Source: Deltaproteobacteria bacterium (GTDB lineage Bacteria > Myxococcota > Myxococcia > Myxococcales > SZAS-1). Taken from it: 44,791 nt of DNA. Numbering within the stretch: the first letter of the stretch is position 1; every line of letters starts with the position of its first letter. Under the pieces are notes generated by a model that was given only the letters and a program-made list of their open reading frames with translations, was not told the DNA's origin and did not search any database. This document shows positions 41,292 through 44,791 of the stretch, one piece after another. Made by a program: the position numbers and the translations under genes. The DNA lies in assembly GCA_018266075.1 (NCBI GenBank), contig JAFEBB010000059.1, positions 1 to 44,791 on the forward strand. Direction: 5' to 3'.

Positions 41292-42215
41292 CTACTTCAC
41301 CGGAAACGCGTGCAAGAACGCGCGAACCGTCTCCAGCTCGTCGTACTTCGGCTTGAAGCCCGTCGCGGCCTGGAAGCGGCTGGCGTCGATGACGATGGGG
41401 AACTTGATGTGCTCCAGCGCGCCGCGCGGCAGCGAGGGCAGCCCGCGTCGCCCGAGCAGGAACGTGAGCAGCGGCTCGGGAATCGGAATCGCCGTCCGAT
41501 GCGTCTCGCGGATCAGGTACGACAATGGCAGCGGCTGCGGCCCGGCCACGTTGAACACGCCCCGCGGCCGCTTCTCCACCGCGCGCACGATGGCGTCGGC
41601 GGCGTCGTCTTCGTGCAGGAACTGGAAGAGCGGGTCGAAGCCCATCACCGTGGGCACGCGCTTGCCACGCACGAAGTTGGCGAGCGTGCCGTGCCCCGAG
41701 GGCCCGAGCGTGTAGCAGACGCGCAGGATGGTGGTGCACAGCTCCGGGAACCGCCACAGCGCGGTCTGCGCGTAGAGATCCGCGGCGACGAGGTCGCTCA
41801 GCTCGGGGAAGTGCGCGAGCGCCTGCGGGGGCTCGTCCTCGGTGTGGTACAGCGGCGTGTCCGGGCCGGCGCCGTAGAACGTGTGCCGCCCCACGAAGAT
41901 GACCTGCTTGGCGCCGTAGGTGTGGCTGTGCGCGAACACGGCCTGCGTGCCGCCGAGGTTGATGCGGTAGCGCTCGTCGCCGCTGGCGGAGAGCGCGCTC
42001 ATGGTGCCCAGGTGGATCACCACCTCGGGCCGCACGGTGCGGAAGACGTCCTCTGCGGCGCGCTTGCGCAGATCGAGCTGGTAGAGCGGGATGCCGCGCG
42101 GCCGATCGGCCCACGGTCGCGCGTCGATGCCCACGACCTGATGACCGGCCTCGTGCAGCTCGAGCGCCACCCGCCGCGCCACGTGCCCCGACATGCCTGG
42201 GATGAGCACCCTCAT
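41292..42215 (-). CDS. NAD(P)-binding SDR/epimerase-like protein with atypical active site
   Basis: The 307-residue protein has a Rossmann start (MRVLIPGMSGHVARR; GxxGxxA rather than GxxGxxG), DAR after the second strand and extended-SDR landmarks (HLGTMSA, NLGGTQAVF, GVFNVAGP). At the place of the YxxxK pair it reads LVAAD (142-146), so the catalytic Tyr and Lys appear missing. It may be a degenerate epimerase or an NAD-dependent enzyme with different chemistry. It starts within the last 4 bases of the acyltransferase gene (ATGA) and so is translationally coupled to it. Confidence 0.75.
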   Translation of the reverse strand: MRVLIPGMSGHVARRVALELHEAGHQVVGIDARPWADRPRGIPLYQLDLRKRAAEDVFRTVRPEVVIHLGTMSALSASGDERYRINLGGTQAVFAHSHTYGAKQVIFVGRHTFYGAGPDTPLYHTEDEPPQALAHFPELSDLVAADLYAQTALWRFPELCTTILRVCYTLGPSGHGTLANFVRGKRVPTVMGFDPLFQFLHEDDAADAIVRAVEKRPRGVFNVAGPQPLPLSYLIRETHRTAIPIPEPLLTFLLGRRGLPSLPRGALEHIKFPIVIDASRFQAATGFKPKYDELETVRAFLHAFPVK

Positions 42216-43012
42216 CGCACGAGCCCCTTGCGGTTCTCGCGGCCGTTCTCGATGAGCGAGGCGATCTTGTTCTTCACCTGCTCCACGTAGCCGTTGATGA
42301 CGCCGTCGTCCTCGTTGCCGTTGCCCTGAAAGTGCATCGGCTCGCCGTAATAGACCTCGAGGCCCACCGGCAGCGGCAGCATCACGCCGTAGGGCGTCAC
42401 CGGGATGTACGGCACGCCCACCATGCGGCCGACCTTGTAGAGATTGGTCACGGTGGGGATCGCGTCGCCGCCGCCGATGAAGCCGAAGGGCACGATGGGC
42501 GACTGCGTCTTGAGCGCGAGCCGCATGAACCCGGTGCCGAAGTCCACCAGCGAGTAGCGCTCCTTGTAGAGCTTGGCGGTGCCGCGTGCGCCCTCGGGGA
42601 AGACGAGCAGCACGCGGTCGTCGCGCAAGAGCCGCTCGGCGTGCTCGGGCAGGCCGGTGAACTGGCCGGTGCGCTGGGTCCAGGTGTTGGCGAAGGGCAG
42701 GGCGTTGAGAAACTTCTCCACCATCGCGTGCGCGAGCCGCGGCGGATCCATCTCCAGGAACAGCGAGGTGAGCACCATGGCGCCGTCGAGGGCCACGCCG
42801 CCCGAGTGGTTGCCGATGAGCATGGCGCGGCCGCGCGGCGGAATGTGCTCGACGCCGTGCGCCTTCACGCGGAAGTAGTTCCGGTACATCCACGCCAGCG
42901 GCGTGAGGCTGATGCGCAGGTGCTTCTTGCTCACGCCGTAGGGATCGACGCCGAGCTCGTCGAACGGCAGCTCGAGGCGATCCACGCGCTCTCGGATCGA
43001 TAGCTCTCGCAT
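42212..43012 (-). CDS. PlsC-like lysophospholipid acyltransferase family protein
   Basis: The 266-residue protein shows the acyltransferase signature N68-H69 with D76 (NHSGGVALD, H-x6-D spacing as in DGAT-like members rather than H-x4-D), then FANTWTQRTGQF and the substrate motif FPEGARGT (138-145). It should transfer acyl chains from acyl-ACP or acyl-CoA to a lipid or glycolipid at the inner membrane. GGGGGG precedes the start. It is the first of two overlapping genes with the SDR-like protein, hinting at a joint step in lipid modification. Confidence 0.85.
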   Translation of the reverse strand: MRELSIRERVDRLELPFDELGVDPYGVSKKHLRISLTPLAWMYRNYFRVKAHGVEHIPPRGRAMLIGNHSGGVALDGAMVLTSLFLEMDPPRLAHAMVEKFLNALPFANTWTQRTGQFTGLPEHAERLLRDDRVLLVFPEGARGTAKLYKERYSLVDFGTGFMRLALKTQSPIVPFGFIGGGDAIPTVTNLYKVGRMVGVPYIPVTPYGVMLPLPVGLEVYYGEPMHFQGNGNEDDGVINGYVEQVKNKIASLIENGRENRKGLVR

Positions 43013-43090
43013 GACCCCCCGCGGCTCGTGGCCGGTGCGAGAAGGCTAGACGAATTCGCGTCCCAGGATTCGGGAAAAGCGAGAGGGCTC

Positions 43091-43115
43091 GGTTGCCGAT
43101 TGACGCTCGGCAACC
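43091..43115 (-). terminator. Intrinsic-type hairpin after the efflux operon
   Basis: GGTTGCCGA and TCGGCAACC form a perfect 9-bp stem with a 7-base loop, 31 bases past the end of the TolC-like gene. On the minus strand a short T-run (CTTTTCC) follows about a dozen bases later. A transcription terminator is likely. Confidence 0.6.
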
Positions 43116-43116
43116 A

Positions 43117-43140
43117 GGAACCAGGAGCGAGGAACCAGGA
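43117..43140. repeat. Short direct repeat GGAACCAGGA
   Basis: GGAACCAGGA occurs at 43117-43126 and 43131-43140, next to the terminator hairpin. It looks like simple-sequence expansion in an untranslated region. Confidence 0.6.
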
Positions 43141-43146
43141 ACGGAC

Positions 43147-44460
43147 TCAGAGAATCCCGAGCGAAGCCATGAGCTGCGCTCGCGCCGTGGCCACGCTGTA
43201 CACGGCCGACACGCGCTGCGCCGCCGACGAGGTAAGCGTCGCCTGGGCGTCCGAGAGCTCGATGATGTTGCCCACGCCGGCCTGGTAGCGGCCCTCGGCG
43301 AGCGTGAGCTGGGCCTTGGCGGCGTCGAGCGCCTCGTCGGCGGCGGTGAGCGCTTCCTTCGCGGCGTGCACCGCGAGCTGCGCCTGCTCCACCGACTGAC
43401 GCACTTGCAGATGGAAGGCGTCGCGCTGGGCCTCGATGATCACCCGGTTCGACTCCGCCTCCTGCACCTGCGCGTTGGTGAGCCCGCCCTGGTAGAGGTT
43501 CCAGCTCATGGTGAGCTGGCCGATGAGGTTGGGGGTCATCTGGTCGTGGAAGAGGTTGTCGCCGGTGAGCGTGCCGGAGGCGCTCGCGCCGAAGCTCGGC
43601 CAGTACGCGCCGCGAATCGAGCGCAGCGTGTAGTCCTCGGCCTGGAGCTGGGCCTCGAAGGCGGCGCTCTCCGGCCGCGCGGCGTAGGCCTGGTCCACGA
43701 GCTTGTCGAGCGCGCCGTCCTCGCCTTGGACCGGAGCGAGCTCGGTGTCGGTGACCTCGTAGTCGGTCGGGCCTTCGACGCCCATGGCCGTGTTCAGCGC
43801 GGCCTTGGCGGTGGCGTAGTTGTTCGACGCCTGGATGAACTGCACGCGCGCATTCGCCACGTTCGCCTTCGACTGCGCCAGCGCGATCTCCGGCTGCGTC
43901 CCCGCCTCCACGAAGCCCTTGGTCTGATCCAGGTGCGCCATCTGGGCGTGCAGCGTGGAGTTGGCCACGGCCACCAGGTCGCGGTTCGCGCGGGCGGTGA
44001 AGTACGCGGTGCGCACGTTCTCGTTCACGGTGACGGTGTTGGCCCGCTCGGTGTCCGACTGCGCCGAGGCCGTGGACTGCGCGGCCCTGTAGCGGCCCCA
44101 GGTCTGCTGGAAGTCCCAGATGGTCTGCGTGGCCGTGAGCGAACCCGACCAGTACGAGGTGGTGTTCGGCGTGGTGCTGGTGGGCACGCCGCCACCGGGG
44201 TTGATCACCGTGGCGCTGCCGTTGTTGTTGGTGGAGAGCCGGTAGCTCGCGTCGAGCCCCACCTGCGGCAGGTTGGGTGCGAAGGCCTCGTCGGCGCGCG
44301 CGTCGGCGGCCAGGGTGGTCGCGTGCTGCTGCCGGAGCGTGGGCTGGTTCCTCGACGCCGACTGCAGCGCCTGCTCCAGCGAGAGCGTCTTCGTCGACGC
44401 CTCCAGGTGATCGGACGGGTCGGCCGACAGCGCCAACGCGAGTACGAGAACGGGAATCAT
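43147..44460 (-). CDS. TolC-family outer-membrane efflux protein
   Basis: The 437-residue protein has a short signal (MIPVLVLALALSA) and the TolC/OEP duplicated fold: SLEQALQSASRNQPTLRQQ at the start, long helices (DTERANTVTVNENVRTAYFTA, VEAGTQPEIALAQSKANVANA), strands with GSLTATQTIWDF and MSWNLYQGG, then EGRYQAGVGNIIELSDAQATL near the C-terminus. It forms the outer-membrane channel of a type I or MacAB-type pump. Its start overlaps the end of the permease gene by 4 bases, so it serves that ABC exporter. Confidence 0.92.
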   Translation of the reverse strand: MIPVLVLALALSADPSDHLEASTKTLSLEQALQSASRNQPTLRQQHATTLAADARADEAFAPNLPQVGLDASYRLSTNNNGSATVINPGGGVPTSTTPNTTSYWSGSLTATQTIWDFQQTWGRYRAAQSTASAQSDTERANTVTVNENVRTAYFTARANRDLVAVANSTLHAQMAHLDQTKGFVEAGTQPEIALAQSKANVANARVQFIQASNNYATAKAALNTAMGVEGPTDYEVTDTELAPVQGEDGALDKLVDQAYAARPESAAFEAQLQAEDYTLRSIRGAYWPSFGASASGTLTGDNLFHDQMTPNLIGQLTMSWNLYQGGLTNAQVQEAESNRVIIEAQRDAFHLQVRQSVEQAQLAVHAAKEALTAADEALDAAKAQLTLAEGRYQAGVGNIIELSDAQATLTSSAAQRVSAVYSVATARAQLMASLGIL

Positions 44461-44791
44461 TCGAACCTCAGGGCGTCGATGGGGTCGAGCCCCGACGCCT
44501 TCACCGCCGGATATAAGCCGAATCCGACGCCCACCAAGGCGGAGAACACCACCGCCACCACCATCACGTCGGGACGCAGCACCAGCGGCAGCCCCATCTT
44601 GTTGGCGAACATGAAGCCGGCGCCCACGCCCGCGCCGATGCCGAGCAGGCCGCCCACCGTGGACAACGTGAGCGCCTCGATGAGGAACTGCAGCATGATC
44701 TGCACGGGCGCCGCGCCAATGGCCATGCGGACGCCAATCTCGCGCGTCCGCTCGGTCACGCTCACCAGCATGATGTTCATGATGCCGATGC
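44457..44791 (-). CDS. MacB-type ABC transporter permease, C-terminal part (cut by window edge)
   Basis: Only the last 110 or so codons lie in the window. They read IGIMNIMLVSVTERTREIGVRMAIGA, the hallmark near the C-terminal FtsX/MacB domain, then three membrane helices and a final GLYPAVKASGLDPIDALRFE. MacB-like permeases couple ATP hydrolysis to export of macrolides, peptides or lipoproteins through TolC, and a TolC-family gene directly follows with a 4-base overlap. The N-terminal part is outside the window. Confidence 0.92.
   Translation of the reverse strand, partial: IGIMNIMLVSVTERTREIGVRMAIGAAPVQIMLQFLIEALTLSTVGGLLGIGAGVGAGFMFANKMGLPLVLRPDVMVVAVVFSALVGVGFGLYPAVKASGLDPIDALRFE

Overview
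The window is very GC-rich, densely coded bacterial chromosome, most likely from a myxobacterium or a close relative (Myxococcota). The support is: many secreted lipoproteins with Ser/Thr/Gly-rich linkers after the lipobox; an N-terminal domain resembling the Myxococcales-restricted TIGR02265/DUF2378 family fused to a receiver; a 14-repeat RCC1 lipoprotein; ECF sigma/anti-sigma signalling; and coding sequence with mostly G or C in third codon positions. No rRNA, complete tRNA, insertion sequence or CRISPR array was seen.

Left edge (1-5770): a short C-terminal fragment, then one 1725-residue protein that appears to join four glycosyltransferase-like (GT-A) domains, a kinase/APH-like domain with an altered catalytic loop, and a class I methyltransferase. 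Its codon use is less GC-biased than its neighbours. It is followed by a gene-poor stretch with an 11-bp tandem repeat and a 23-nt match to the 3' end of a tRNA gene. This looks like the right end of an integrated element, with the giant gene as its last cargo gene.

5.8-16 kb: a minus-strand operon of secreted proteins (RCC1/Ig-like lipoprotein, small exported protein, DUF4185-like lipoprotein); a receiver-fusion gene with a membrane protein; an FG-GAP gene scrap; a DUF1345 membrane protein; a small exported protein; a metallophosphoesterase; a CsbD-like stress protein; and a small unknown protein.

16-27.3 kb: a metallophosphoesterase lipoprotein; a LysM-NlpC/P60-like protein; a broken or recoded gene with an in-frame UGA; a zinc-ribbon membrane protein divergent from an OmpL-like outer-membrane barrel; two overlapping genes for anchored periplasmic proteins; a DUF1622 protein; a coiled-coil lipoprotein; a multi-pass membrane protein; and a DUF1152 protein.

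27.3-34.8 kb: the most coherent accessory locus. Two Cys-rich lipoproteins, one built from about twelve tandem knottin-like modules, lie divergent from an ECF sigma factor. The sigma factor is coupled to a membrane anti-sigma factor with a periplasmic glycogen-binding (CBM48/AMPK-type) domain. Then follow an outer-membrane barrel, a CBM48 lipoprotein, an exported Asn/Gly-rich protein and a site-2 protease with CBS domains. A carbohydrate-responsive envelope regulon is a reasonable inference.

34.8-44.8 kb: mostly housekeeping and envelope genes: YebC/PmpR, RsgA, exported and membrane proteins, an EamA-like transporter, a second DUF1345 protein, an SDR/acyltransferase pair with overlapping genes, and a TolC-like protein coupled to a MacB-type ABC permease cut by the window edge. 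Assignments are from reading motifs only; no database search was run.
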